DNA of 23,412 bases from Moorena producens 3L (GCF_000211815.1 NZ_GL890848.1:8918-32329), one strand, 5' to 3'; positions 1-7,698 are shown, counted from the stretch's first letter. Notes: generated from the sequence alone by a model not told the origin. Numbers and translations are program-made.

Positions 1-53
1 TATTTTCGACAAACTCGATTGAGCAGTAACGTTTTGATGAGGAATGGATAACC

Positions 54-464
54 ATGACCATTAATACCGCCAAGCTGGAGACCATTATCCAAAATTTTGT
101 CACCAGCACCAGTGAGGTTCAAGGAGCTGCTTTAGTTTCTCCTGATGGGCTGCCTATAGCATCCAGTTTACCGAGCGAGATGGATGAAGAACGAGTATCA
201 GCCATGTCAGCTGCTATGTTATCCCTAGGTGAACGGATTGGCTCGGAATTGTCCAGAGGCATTCTAGACCGCATTTTCGTAGAAGGTAATAAAGGTTATG
301 GCATACTAACCAACTGTGGCGAGTATGCGGTTCTATTAGTCTTAGCCACCAAGGCAGCTAAACAGGGGGTGCTGATGCTGGAAATCAAGCGGGTGATTCC
401 AGATTTGAAGGCTGCCTTAGAGCCTCACCAGAGCATACCAGGAATTTATGAAACAAAACTCTAG
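54..464 (+). CDS. Roadblock/LC7 domain protein (MglB-like)
   Basis: A 136-residue single-domain protein. The core 'GAALVSPDGLPIAS' followed by a long helix and the strands 'GYGILTNCGEYAVLLVLATKAAKQGVLMLEIKR' (given here as its start and end only in pattern) fit the roadblock/LC7 fold, which forms dimers and in bacteria (MglB) serves as GTPase-activating or scaffolding partner of small Ras-like GTPases. The ATG is preceded by GAGGAA at 39-44 with 9 bases spacing, a good ribosome binding site. It is followed, after 521 bp, by a DUF4388 gene and then a MglA-like GTPase on the same strand, so it is the natural partner of that GTPase. Family assignment is firm; partnership is inferred from context. 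Confidence 0.85.
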   Translation: MTINTAKLETIIQNFVTSTSEVQGAALVSPDGLPIASSLPSEMDEERVSAMSAAMLSLGERIGSELSRGILDRIFVEGNKGYGILTNCGEYAVLLVLATKAAKQGVLMLEIKRVIPDLKAALEPHQSIPGIYETKL

Positions 465-529
465 CTAAAGTGCCACAGCAACGATCTGAAAGGTTGCCAC
501 TGCTTAGATTAGGGTGGGTTAATTTTATC

Positions 530-558
530 TTGACCAATAATTGAATATAATATATAAT
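530..558 (+). promoter_or_regulatory. Candidate sigma-70-type promoter
   Basis: TTGACC at 530-535 and TATAAT at 553-558 are separated by 17 bases; another TATAAT overlaps at 546-551. This is near-ideal for a group 1 sigma factor. Transcription would start near 566, about 420 bases before the next gene (986), so it either gives that gene a long leader or drives a small RNA. AT-rich DNA produces such matches by chance, so the call is moderate. Confidence 0.45.
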
Positions 559-700
559 AATGATTTTGGTAAAAATGGTAGCTGTTATTTGAATAATTTA
601 AGAAATCCTTTTGATTTTAGGTAACTCAATATACCTATCGTATTAACTGGAAGTGGCTATAGTGGGAAAACTATCTAAGCGCCAGGTTTGAGTTAAGCCT

Positions 701-728
701 ATTGCCAATGTCAGATTGCCAATGTCAG
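701..728. repeat. 14-bp tandem duplication
   Basis: ATTGCCAATGTCAG occurs twice in perfect tandem in the intergenic region upstream of the first DUF4388 gene. It may be a simple slippage product or a double binding site; nothing else supports either view. Confidence 0.7.
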
Positions 729-985
729 AAACCCTGCTGAACCTCTCCTCTCGAAGGCTTATATCTTCATTTTACGCATCAGTCATAAGATAGAAATTTT
801 TGACTTTACACTTAGGGAATTACTAACCCAATGGTTAGAATTGTATTGTAAAATAATTAAAATTTAATAACTTTAATATAAAATCCGAAAAAATCGATCA
901 AAAAAAATAGATTATTCATTATGTCTTGTGACTATCAATAAACTTAAGCCTAGTAATAGGTGACTTTCTTTATTATTGGCAAGTA

Positions 986-1846
986 ATGGCTATCACGAGT
1001 TCTTTAGCGGAATTTTCCCTCCCAGAATTGTTTCAGTTCCTCGATCAAGGAAACAAAACTGGATTACTAACCCTCCGATTCAAGCTAAGTAGGCATAGTC
1101 AGGAAATAAAAGCTCGACATATTCTACTGCGCCAAGGTCGGATCTTGGCAGTTAGCTATCGTCTGGATCACCAATGCCTGCTGAAAATGATGTGTCAGCG
1201 GGGTTGGCTGAGCCCTGAGGTAATTAATGAACAGGTAAATCGATGTCCGGCGAATAAACCGATTGGTCTGTACTTGAAGACTAAGGGATTTCTGCATCCA
1301 GAGCAGTTGAGACTACTATTTCATGCCCAGGTTATACGCTCAGTTTGTGGCTTATTCCGGCTCAAAGATGCTAAATTTAGGTTTGACTCTAAGGCAACCT
1401 TGCCCACGATAGAAATGACGGGTTTAAGCATCTCAGCTACCAAAGCAACTCTAATTGGTCTGCGAGCTCTACCAGATTGGACTGGATTAGCAGACAAGCT
1501 ACCTGAGACAACCTCAGCACTATCTAGGGCGATGGTTGGTCATCGCCAGTTAGGGCTAGACCCTATGGAAGCTGCAGTTTGGAAATTAGCCAATGGGTCG
1601 ATTCCCCTCACTGATATTGCTACTCGGTTGGGGAAGTCTCTGGAAACGGTTCAACAGATATCCTTCCGGCTGATTAGCGTGGGTTTAGTCGCAGAAGTGC
1701 CTATGCTTACTTCATATCAACAGAACTATTGGCAATCACAGGGATTAGAGCCAGTCGCCGTTGGGGCAAATCGAACTGAGGAGGACAATCCTCAAGAGCT
1801 GAGCAATCGCTTTGTGCAACACTTACTTGGTTTCTTAAGGAGGTAA
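986..1846 (+). CDS. DUF4388 (PATAN-type) protein, copy 1
   Basis: A 286-residue protein opening with the DUF4388 signature 'LAEFSLPELFQFLDQGNKTG' at residues 8-27, then a strand-rich segment with 'RQGRILAV' near residue 50 and 'MTGLSI' near residue 145. The C-terminal part (about 185-240: 'DPMEAAVWKLANG', 'LTDIATRLGKSLETVQQISF') looks like a small winged-helix or helical bundle. DUF4388 corresponds to the PATAN domain of PatA/PixG-type cyanobacterial response regulators, but no receiver domain is fused here. Two paralogues lie at 11790 and 13274; this copy is the most diverged. It sits between an LC7 gene and a MglA-like GTPase, so an adaptor role in that switch is likely. The ATG start has a weak ribosome binding site; exact biochemical function is unknown. 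Confidence 0.85.
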   Translation: MAITSSLAEFSLPELFQFLDQGNKTGLLTLRFKLSRHSQEIKARHILLRQGRILAVSYRLDHQCLLKMMCQRGWLSPEVINEQVNRCPANKPIGLYLKTKGFLHPEQLRLLFHAQVIRSVCGLFRLKDAKFRFDSKATLPTIEMTGLSISATKATLIGLRALPDWTGLADKLPETTSALSRAMVGHRQLGLDPMEAAVWKLANGSIPLTDIATRLGKSLETVQQISFRLISVGLVAEVPMLTSYQQNYWQSQGLEPVAVGANRTEEDNPQELSNRFVQHLLGFLRR

Positions 1847-1987
1847 TAACGATTAATAACAGCTAGGTACTTTTTGGAGTTAATGGTAGTTTTTCTGCAA
1901 TCAGAGTATGGTAATCCTAATCCTGTGGTTGACAATAATGTTGTCGTGTTTCCGATTCTGCTTCAGAACGGCTAACAGCAAATAAGC

Positions 1988-2545
1988 GTGGAAATTATGC
2001 GTCTAGTTGTAACCGGTGCCGTGGGTGCTGGAAAATCCTCTTTCATTCGCTCGGTTAGCGAAATTGATGTAGTGGATACAGATTGCCTAGCAACGGACGT
2101 GACAACTAAAATTAAGCAAAAAACTACAGTAGCGATGGACTTTGGGCGTTTGCAATTTGCTCAAGATATGGCGCTACATTTATATGGTACTCCAGGACAG
2201 TCTCGCTTTGATTTCATGTGGGATATCCTGATTCGGAAAGCGCATGCTTACATACTCCTTGTTGATGCCCATCGTCCCAGTCAGTTTAGCTCTTCCCGTC
2301 GCCTGCTCAGTTTTATGGGACAGCGTGTGAAAATTCCCCTAGTGATTGGTCTAACCCATGTTGATTGTGAAGGAGCTTGGTCAGAAGAGGATGTAGCGAT
2401 CGCGTTGGGCTTTGTGGATGAAAGCAATCGACCCCCGATGGTCAGCCTCAATGCCAATCAACGAGATTCTGTGATTCAAGCATTAATAGTGCTAGTACAA
2501 TATTTCATTAAATGTGACATATCCCACACTCACCCTAATGACTAA
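1988..2545 (+). CDS. MglA/Srprb-like small GTPase
   Basis: A 185-residue P-loop GTPase. The G1 motif is G10-AVGAGKS17; a 'KTTVAMDFG' segment follows as switch I; the G3 region reads 'LYGTPGQ' and lacks the usual Asp of DxxG, as seen in MglA-like GTPases with a PGQ motif; G4 is 'THVD' in place of NKxD. Such proteins cycle GTP/GDP and commonly use an LC7/roadblock partner, which is encoded at 54-464. The frame opens at GTG 1988; an ATG at 1997 is an equally good start, giving 182 residues beginning MRLVVTG. Neither has a strong ribosome binding site. The gap to the DUF4388 gene is 141 bp. The stop codon lies in the loop of an 8-bp inverted repeat. Family assignment is firm; target pathway is inferred. 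Confidence 0.85.
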   Translation: MEIMRLVVTGAVGAGKSSFIRSVSEIDVVDTDCLATDVTTKIKQKTTVAMDFGRLQFAQDMALHLYGTPGQSRFDFMWDILIRKAHAYILLVDAHRPSQFSSSRRLLSFMGQRVKIPLVIGLTHVDCEGAWSEEDVAIALGFVDESNRPPMVSLNANQRDSVIQALIVLVQYFIKCDISHTHPND

Positions 2546-2553
2546 AGTGTGGG
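2523..2553 (+). terminator. Inverted repeat over the GTPase stop codon
   Basis: CCCACACT (2523-2530) and AGTGTGGG (2546-2553) form a perfect 8-bp stem with a 15-base loop holding the TAA stop. There is no T-run after it, so it is at best a weak or Rho-type terminator or an mRNA-stabilising hairpin. Confidence 0.4.
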
Positions 2554-2935
2554 TCTATCGCCGGAAAATCTCAAACTAAGGCTACAAGGGGACAACGAAG
2601 ACAAGACAGACAAGGCAGGGTTTATTGAGAACTATCCCCAGTTTATTGACAAGATACGTTTGCCCTGGCTAGTTATACCCATAAATGGTAGCTCTTAATA
2701 CCAATAATCTATATAATTAAGGATCTATCGATACTAAGTTTTGGTGTCTTGAAGCCATTTTGAGGTGTTTTTTGATAACTAGCAACTTAGGTTAGTAGTA
2801 GGGTGGATAATGCCCACCCTAGCAGAACTTACGCAGCAATTCTATCTGTAGCTTCCGTTAATAATGCCCCCTACTACTTATAGAGTGTGTTGCGCAGTAT
2901 TGAGTAACTCCTGCCTAGTGGTACTTAAACAGATA
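2546..2935. other. Intergenic region before the IS701 remnant
   Basis: No gene seen. It contains the 8-bp hairpin TAGGGTGG/CCACCCTA at 2799-2821 and AT-rich filler. I could not identify convincing terminal inverted repeats of the neighbouring IS701-type element here. Confidence 0.5.
2799..2821. repeat. GGGTGG...CCACCC hairpin
   Basis: TAGGGTGG (2799-2806) pairs with CCACCCTA (2814-2821) around a 7-base loop. The motif resembles short palindromic repeats common in cyanobacterial intergenic DNA; only one copy is seen here. Confidence 0.5.
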
Positions 2936-4229
2936 TCAAGCCCAAATAAAGCCCAAAGCAGCTTTGTAAGCGAAGAATAGGTTGCGATTTTGAGTCAGCC
3001 ACTCCACAAAACGGAAAGACATCGCTGCTCCGTTACGCCTCTAATGACTCAGGAAAGGTTTTTAAAGGTTTGTTAGCCCAACGTCTTCTTAACCCTCCAG
3101 TTAAGGTGTGCCATAAAATAAATGTATAGGCACAAAACACAAGAATGAAATGTCTCAGCAAGCTGCGAGCATCTCTGACTTGATATTCTTTAAGCCCTAA
3201 CCATCCTTTGGCTTCTCGATCGAAAACTTCCACCCAATTCCTTTGAGCATAGCTAGTTACTATCCACTCGGCTGTGGCTTTTGTTGAGTCAACATTGGTA
3301 ATCAAATAGTCAATCTCACGCTTCTTGGTCGAAGGTCGAGGCCTGATTGACGATAGCAATTGTTCTCGTTCCTTCGAGCTGTGATAGTTCAACTTCAACA
3401 GTGGCCACCCAAACTGTTTTCGATTGATTTAGATTGAGGTTAACCGGGATAAAAGCTGAGCCAGGCAAGACTGATGCTAATTTATCTAAGGGAATTTCCT
3501 CTCTGTTATTTGCCGATGTTTGACTTATAACTTGGCGGTTTTTGGCTAATCCCCCTAAATACTTTAGTTTCCTTTTTTCCAGCTTATGCAGAAATGTTGT
3601 GTTATTTCCATAGCCAGCATCAATTACCACGTACCCCGGTCGGTATCCTCTCAGCAAGCTGCGGTCAATTAACCCTAAAGCTAGCTCCGGCTTTTTCTTG
3701 AATTCAGGGTCTTTGTTTCCCTGAGGTAAAGAACTGGCGTGTTGATATAACTCTAAATCTAATGGTAGGCTTTTTTGGCCATCATATAGATCAGTTGTTA
3801 CCACTACTACCCCATTATCGATTTTACCGATTTCGACCATGTACTGCCGTCCCACTCCGGCTGTGAAATTGCCGCTTTTTCGCGAGTCCTGAGTCATCAA
3901 CAATTAACGTGAATCCTCTACTGATCCGGGTTTGGCTACACTGATTCATCACGATCAGGCGGCGTTCAACCGGTTCGGCTGACCAGGGCGCTTCCGTCAA
4001 AAAGCGATGCAGTCGGCCAAAGGGGGTTTCCCCCACTCGCTATTGCATCAAGACAATGATGTAATCGGTGGTAAGTCACTCCCACAGGGTTATAAGCCAT
4101 TTGAGACAGGTTTTTTCGTTCACTTTCCCCTAATAATCCACCTATATAGTTCCTAAACTCCCGTTTTTGGGCTTTATGGGTCCAGACATCATCAAAGGGT
4201 TTACACCATCGTTCGAAGCAAGGGGGCAA
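2936..4229 (-). pseudogene. IS701-family transposase, broken by several lesions
   Basis: Read on the minus strand, four consecutive frames together give a nearly complete DDE transposase of the IS701 type. It begins at 'CFERWCKPFDDVW' (TTG at 4229), passes 'YHRLHH', 'FLTEAPW', the first catalytic Asp in 'VDDSG', 'AGVGRQY', 'VIDAGYG' and 'REIDYLITNVDS', and ends with 'MSFRFVEWLTQNRNLF' and TGA at 2936-2938. Breaks: (1) a 52-bp palindromic insertion near 4004-4058 that shifts the frame; (2) a 1-base-type frameshift near 3880-3890, directly after VDDSG; (3) a frameshift near 3318-3330; (4) a TAA plus one extra base near 3024-3038. With four lesions it cannot make an active transposase. Family assignment rests on motif memory rather than alignment. 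Confidence 0.8.
4004..4058. repeat. Palindromic dispersed repeat inserted in the IS701 gene
   Basis: The unit has a GGGGG-TTT-CCCCC core and outer arms GATGCA (4006-4011) and TGCATC (about 4044-4049). Around it, CGATTACATC and CGACTGCATC on the minus strand look like a diverged 10-bp target duplication; removing 52 bp rejoins '...RLH' to 'RFLTEAPW' in frame. A related copy lies at 4490-4558, and the last 26 bases of this unit recur exactly at 6366-6391. The family is non-coding and mobile-looking. Confidence 0.7.
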
Positions 4230-4649
4230 GGGGTGCGGGAGTTGTCTCTTTCATTCCTCAAGTCTTAACGTGAAATGTCGGCCATAACTGTATTATACCT
4301 TTATTGATTCTCGATTTTAGTTTAAGTACCAATAGAATGATTTTTTATAAATAACCCGTCCCATCCGACCTATTCGGCCATAAGCGCGGTTTTATACACA
4401 CTATGTTCGGTAGAGCCCAATAACTTTAATACTGGTCTTAGTATTGCTTTTTGCTGATCACAATTACTGGCACCTCTTTTGTTGAGGAAGCGATGCAGCT
4501 TCGGAACAGGGGAGGCAGCGCCGCCAAAGGGGGTTCCCCCCACTCGCGCTTTGCCGTGGTTTCCCCCGGAGACGAAACCTTAGACAGGGGAGCCTTTATG
4601 GTTGGTAGGCTATGCAGATGCATGGTTAAAACTTATTGATTAAGAATTC
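4230..4649. other. Intergenic region between two insertion sequences
   Basis: No gene supported. Short open frames on both strands at 4438-4639 are produced by the GC-rich palindromic repeat at 4490-4579 and are not credible genes. Confidence 0.6.
4490..4579. repeat. Palindromic dispersed repeat, second copy, plus hairpin
   Basis: GCGATGCAG at 4490-4498 and GCCAAAGGGGG-TT-CCCCCCACTCGC at about 4523-4546 match the repeat inside the IS701 gene, with about 20 extra bases in the left arm. Directly after it, GGTTTC (4558-4563) and GAAACC (4574-4579) form a further 6-bp stem. Confidence 0.65.
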
Positions 4650-5426
4650 GCGCAAAAATAACTTTCCCTATTTAGACGTTGATTGAGGCAGGATAGCATA
4701 GTTCCATTCTCCATGAAAAAATTCTCGCACAATCTGCACCTCATTAAAGTCTTTTTCCCTAACTTTTATGCCAGTTTTATAGTCATTTTTGTCCAATTCA
4801 GCTTGGATATTAAGTCCGGTATTAGTCGTAGTATGACTAATTAAATTTACGACAACTTCTTGACTTGTTAAAGGTCTACCTCTCCAGTTTTTTGTTATGT
4901 GACAAAACCTTCGATGTTCAATTTTATTCCATTTGCTTGTCCCGGGAGGCAAATGGGATACTTTGATGGTCAATCCGATTTCCGTCGCTAATTTTTGTAA
5001 CTCACTTTTCCCTAATCTAATTCGATAGCCATTACTGCCACCAGAGTCAGCTGTTATCAGTATTTCTTTAGCTGCTGGATAAACTTTTTTTCCCATATTT
5101 TTCCACCATTGACGAATGGAAGCTACGGCTCTCTCAGCTGTATCATGACTTATTCCTACGTTGACCCATCCCGAGTTATCAGTTACATCATAAACGACCT
5201 CAGGAATTACTTTTCCTTGTTCTGGATCAGGAAAATCATGAATTTTAACTTGAAGTGGCTCTTTTTTTCGATGCCACTCTTGTCCTACGTTGCGATAATT
5301 TCCAATCAATTCTTTTTTTTTTGTATCTACTGAAATTACTGGCTGATTACGCTCTTGAAAATCTTTGACTTTCTCATTAATGTATTGAAATTGAGCATCT
5401 CTATCTTGATCAGATGAACCTTTCTC

Positions 5427-5452
5427 CTTCGGAGACGCTGCGCGAACCGAAG
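5427..5452. repeat. 26-bp palindromic repeat inside the transposase frame
   Basis: CTTCGG (5427-5432) and CCGAAG (5447-5452) flank AGACGCTGCGCGAA. In the minus-strand protein it adds about nine residues ('SVRAASPKE') between 'NRKT' and 'KGSSDQDRDAQF', where family members normally run straight on. The frame is kept. Confidence 0.6.
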
Positions 5453-5597
5453 TTTTTCTATTACTCTGTAAACTATACCCTAATTGCTTCAACAATTTTG
5501 CCACCGTTCTTGGACTAATTTGATGTCCCATTTCTTTTAGAGCTTTGGCTAATTTTGCTGTACTTTTCGATGTCCAGAGTAACGGGGAACATGGATC

Positions 5598-5858
5598 GGG
5601 AGCATGTCACTTATGCAGAACATTTGTACGCTTATCTGGGTAATGGGTAATAGGTAATGGGTAATAGGTAATGGGTAATAGGTAATAGGGGGAGCATGTC
5701 AGAAATGCCGAATATTTTTACCATTACTATAGCCCCCGGGTTTAAGCTTGCTCTAATGGTACATAGTTGATCTGTTCTGCAACTAAGACCGGCTCAATAA
5801 CAGAATTTTTGGTGTTTTGTCAAGTAGTTCATTTGTTCGGCAAATTTGACCTGCTCCC
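5598..5858. mobile_element. 261-bp MITE with 9-bp target duplication
   Basis: The element begins GGGAGCATGTCA (5598-5609) and ends, on the other strand, GGGAGCAGGTCA (5858-5847); over the outer 32 bases about 24 match. It is flanked by exact ACATGGATC copies at 5589-5597 and 5859-5867, a classic target-site duplication. No coding capacity. An internal third copy of the end (GGGAGCATGTCAGAAATGCC from 5690) follows a tract of seven GGTAATR-type heptamers (5638-5686), so the left end appears duplicated. An 8-9 bp duplication fits several transposase families; the parent element is not in the window. Confidence 0.85.
5638..5686. repeat. Heptamer tandem repeat (RGGTAAT)x7
   Basis: Seven uninterrupted 7-bp units alternate GGGTAAT and AGGTAAT. 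Such short tandemly repeated heptamers are a hallmark of filamentous cyanobacteria. The tract lies inside the MITE, between its outer and inner left-end copies. Confidence 0.9.
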
Positions 5859-6311
5859 ACATGGATCTCCACGAGTCGCTGGTGCAATTAATTTTTCTAA
5901 ATCTTGAATTAATGTGTGGTCATTTTGCGATAGACTTTTGCGTCCACCTCCAGGTTTTCTCACTTTTCTGTGGATCTTAGTTGAGCTGATTATTTGATTT
6001 TGATTATCATCTTGAACAATTGGAACTTGTAGTTCTTGAATTCCCCTTTTAATGGTTTTACTTGATAATCCAGTCGCAAAAGCCACTGTTTTTATTCCTT
6101 CTTTCCCTAAAGATACTGCTTCAACTCCTGACCACAATCGTCTGAGTTTTTCATCCATGTATGGCATTAAAGCCTCAAATTTGGTTCTAATATCCTCAAT
6201 TATTGACATTTTTCCCAGAAACAATCACTTCGATTCTATTGTCTCATTTTTAGACCCTTATCATAAACTTATTTCTGCGCAACTCCTAAGGCGAGCCTGT
6301 CTTACGGTAAC

Positions 6312-6345
6312 TTGGCCGTAGGCCACGCTTGGCCGTAGGCCACGC
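6312..6345. repeat. TTGGCCGTAGGCCACGC tandem pair
   Basis: Two exact 17-bp units. Related GC-rich units occur at about 7498-7585, 15666-15693, 17986-18020, 21459-21495 and 21742-21770, so this is the commonest dispersed repeat of the window. Confidence 0.85.
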
Positions 6346-6365
6346 CAAAGGCGAACGCGAACAAA

Positions 6366-6391
6366 CCACTCGCTATTGCATCAAGACAATG
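6366..6391. repeat. Partial copy of the GATGCA palindromic repeat
   Basis: These 26 bases (core CTCGCTATTGCATCAAGAC) are identical to the right half of the repeat inserted in the IS701 gene, ending at the same AATG. Confidence 0.75.
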
Positions 6392-6452
6392 CCAGTAAAT
6401 TGGGAGTGCCCGTTTTCCAAGAATTACCCCCACCATAAACAAGTTTTTATAG

Positions 6453-6487
6453 CAGAAGTCAGAAGTCAGAAGTCAGAAGTCAGAAGT
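6453..6487. repeat. Heptamer tandem repeat (CAGAAGT)x5
   Basis: Five exact 7-bp units in intergenic DNA; same class as the GGTAATR and AGCTGAC tracts of this window. Confidence 0.9.
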
Positions 6488-6590
6488 TAAACTCAAGCCA
6501 AACTGTAGTTTGAGACTTTTGTCATGTCCTAATTACCCTGGCGACTGCTATATCTTGCCATTGAGTTCTATCCAACACTAGATATAACCT

Positions 6591-6779
6591 CTATTTTTTG
6601 GGAGATTTATTAGAAATTATTGTTTGAATAATTGGTAACAAAATCAGAGCTCCTGAGTTCGACTGTAACTTGAAAAACCTTTGAAGATGACGACGGCGAA
6701 TTTCGGACTTAATTGGTAAAGTAAAATGAGCGGCTAACCTTTCAATCTTAATCTGTTTATGGATTTGCAGTAGCAACAA
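6591..6779 (-). pseudogene. IS4-type transposase N-terminal fragment
   Basis: Sixty-two codons with 'LLLQIHKQIKIERLAAHFTL' and 'SEIRRRHLQRF' resemble the start of IS4-family transposases in cyanobacteria, in which an 'ERLA..F.LPI..ESRRRHLQRF' segment precedes the catalytic domain. The similarity fades after 'LQRF' and the frame ends early ('NKSPKK'), so only a remnant is left. The initiating codon is not a clean ATG with ribosome binding site. Assignment is by motif memory. Confidence 0.55.
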
Positions 6780-6862
6780 TAAAATTTATAAAGTGATTAA
6801 TTGAGCCTCACTGAAGTATTGTGATAGGTGAGTAAGATATAGTTCAGGTAATATCATTTTTT

Positions 6863-6899
6863 GATCGGTCTGGCTCACAAGTTCAAGACCGATCTTTTT
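6863..6899 (+). terminator. Rho-independent terminator-like hairpin
   Basis: GATCGGTCT (6863-6871) and AGACCGATC (6886-6894) form a perfect 9-bp stem followed at once by TTTTT. No + strand gene ends nearby, so it may close an unannotated small RNA. Confidence 0.6.
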
Positions 6900-6938
6900 C
6901 TACCATCAATTCCTTAAAATCTCAATCTGGTTGGGTTT

Positions 6939-6960
6939 TCACGGGGTTGTCACCCCGTGA
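6939..6960. repeat. TCACGGGGT/ACCCCGTGA hairpin
   Basis: A perfect 9-bp stem with a 4-base loop, 40 bp after the terminator-like hairpin. No T-run follows. Role unknown. Confidence 0.5.
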
Positions 6961-7071
6961 GGCTTTGATGGCTATAAATCCCGATCGAGCGTGAATTTAT
7001 CCAGTTCTATTACTCGATTATTGGTTATCGAGTGGTGACAAAGGACTAATAACAACTGAAAGCGGTGGTAT

Positions 7072-7112
7072 CCTGCGCTTTTTCAAAGCGCTAGGGAAGG
7101 CCCACCAAGAGA
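7072..7112. repeat. Hairpin repeat with CACCAAGAGA tail, copy 1
   Basis: GCGCTTT (7075-7081) pairs with AAAGCGC (7085-7091), followed by TAGGGAAGGC and CACCAAGAGA. Matching copies lie at 7251-7294, 7293-7318 (tail only) and 11009-11050. Confidence 0.75.
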
Positions 7113-7250
7113 ATGACTTACGAATTTGAGTCCAACTTGGTATTATTACTGGACTAGTGTTCTCGAATAACAGAGGCTTCATCGCTACCCTTTCGTTAAA
7201 GGAGTGGTAACGCCGCTCATCCGCGCGTTGCGATCAAAGATGCGGTGCGA

Positions 7251-7318
7251 CCCCGCGCTTTTTCAAAGCTAAGGGTGAATGGGCACCAAGAGAGCGCTAG
7301 GAAACGCCCACCAAGAGA
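7251..7318. repeat. Hairpin repeat with CACCAAGAGA tail, copies 2 and 2b
   Basis: CCCCGCGCTTTTTCAAAGC then AAGGGTGAATGGG and CACCAAGAGA, followed directly by a shortened second tail AGCGCTAGGAAACGCC-CACCAAGAGA. Confidence 0.7.
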
Positions 7319-7698
7319 GGGAAGGCTCACTTCTCAAGTTGACACAATCTTTACACACTCTTTACAGAATTTTGAGATGATCCAGTGCAACTAGCCGTTA
7401 CTAATGGTAAAACCCAAATAGTGGTGAACACATATCAAGAAATTACATATAGCATCTGTCAAAAGGTAAGCATTCAGCTATCAGCCATCAGCCTTTGGCC
7501 TTTGGCTACGCTACTTAAGGTGCTTATGGGCGATGGCCACCCTTGGCATTGGCCAAAGGCCACACTAAGGGAATGGCCACGCTAATTGAGGTGCGAACAG
7601 CTTTTGAATAAAAGAGGTAAGCATTTGGGCGTTGCGTCAGTCTTTGAATGAATAAGAGTAGAGTGGGCATCCTGCCCGCCCGGAAATGAAACGGGCAA

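Larger units (their letters stand above)
465..985. other. Intergenic region between LC7 and DUF4388 genes
   Basis: AT-rich stretch of 521 bases without a convincing gene. It holds a consensus-like promoter at 530-558 and an exact 14-bp tandem duplication (ATTGCCAATGTCAG) at 701-728. The second half (about 830-930) is very AT-rich. No tRNA or clear terminator was seen. Confidence 0.6.
4668..6209 (-). pseudogene. ISAzo13-family transposase, interrupted
   Basis: The N-terminal piece starts at ATG 6209 ('MSIIEDIRTKFEALMPYMDE'; an upstream TTG at 6224 is less likely) and carries a helix-turn-helix region ('VAFATGLSSKTIKRGIQEL'). The C-terminal piece carries the DDE catalytic core: Asp in 'ISVDTKKKELIGN', Asp in 'ITADSGGSNGYR', Glu in 'KWNKIEHRRF', and the typical end 'FHGEWNYAI'. 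The MITE splits the conserved 'ATRGDPCSPLLWTS' segment. MITE plus duplication total 270 bp, a multiple of 3, and both halves are in the same frame, so precise excision would restore a roughly 423-residue enzyme, a normal length for the family. A second, in-frame 9-codon palindrome insertion sits at 5427-5452. As it stands the transposase is truncated by a stop inside the MITE. Confidence 0.85.
4650..6280 (-). mobile_element. ISAzo13-family insertion sequence, split by a MITE
   Basis: Imperfect terminal inverted repeats are visible: GCGCAAAAATAACTTT at 4650-4665 and, on the other strand, GCGCAGAAATAAGTTT from 6280 down to 6265 (14 of 16 identical). They enclose a single transposase frame on the minus strand whose stop lies 2 bp inside the left repeat. 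Without the 261-bp MITE and its 9-bp duplication the element would be 1361 bp. No convincing target duplication of the IS itself was seen. Confidence 0.7.
6281..6590. other. Repeat-rich intergenic region
   Basis: Contains a 17-bp tandem palindrome pair (6312-6345), a partial copy of the GATGCA palindromic repeat (6366-6391) and a CAGAAGT heptamer tract (6453-6487). No gene. Confidence 0.6.

Noticed and set aside
1929..1945. TTGACA with nearby GACAA/TTGTC palindrome before the GTPase gene
   Set aside because: No -10 box at a proper distance and the palindrome is short, so neither promoter nor operator can be supported.
4438..4639. Pair of opposing 61-62 codon frames
   Set aside because: Produced by the GC-rich palindromic repeat; no protein features.
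5638..5686. CRISPR-like regular repeats
   Set aside because: Heptamers are contiguous without spacers; no cas gene or longer repeat-spacer pattern occurs anywhere in the window.
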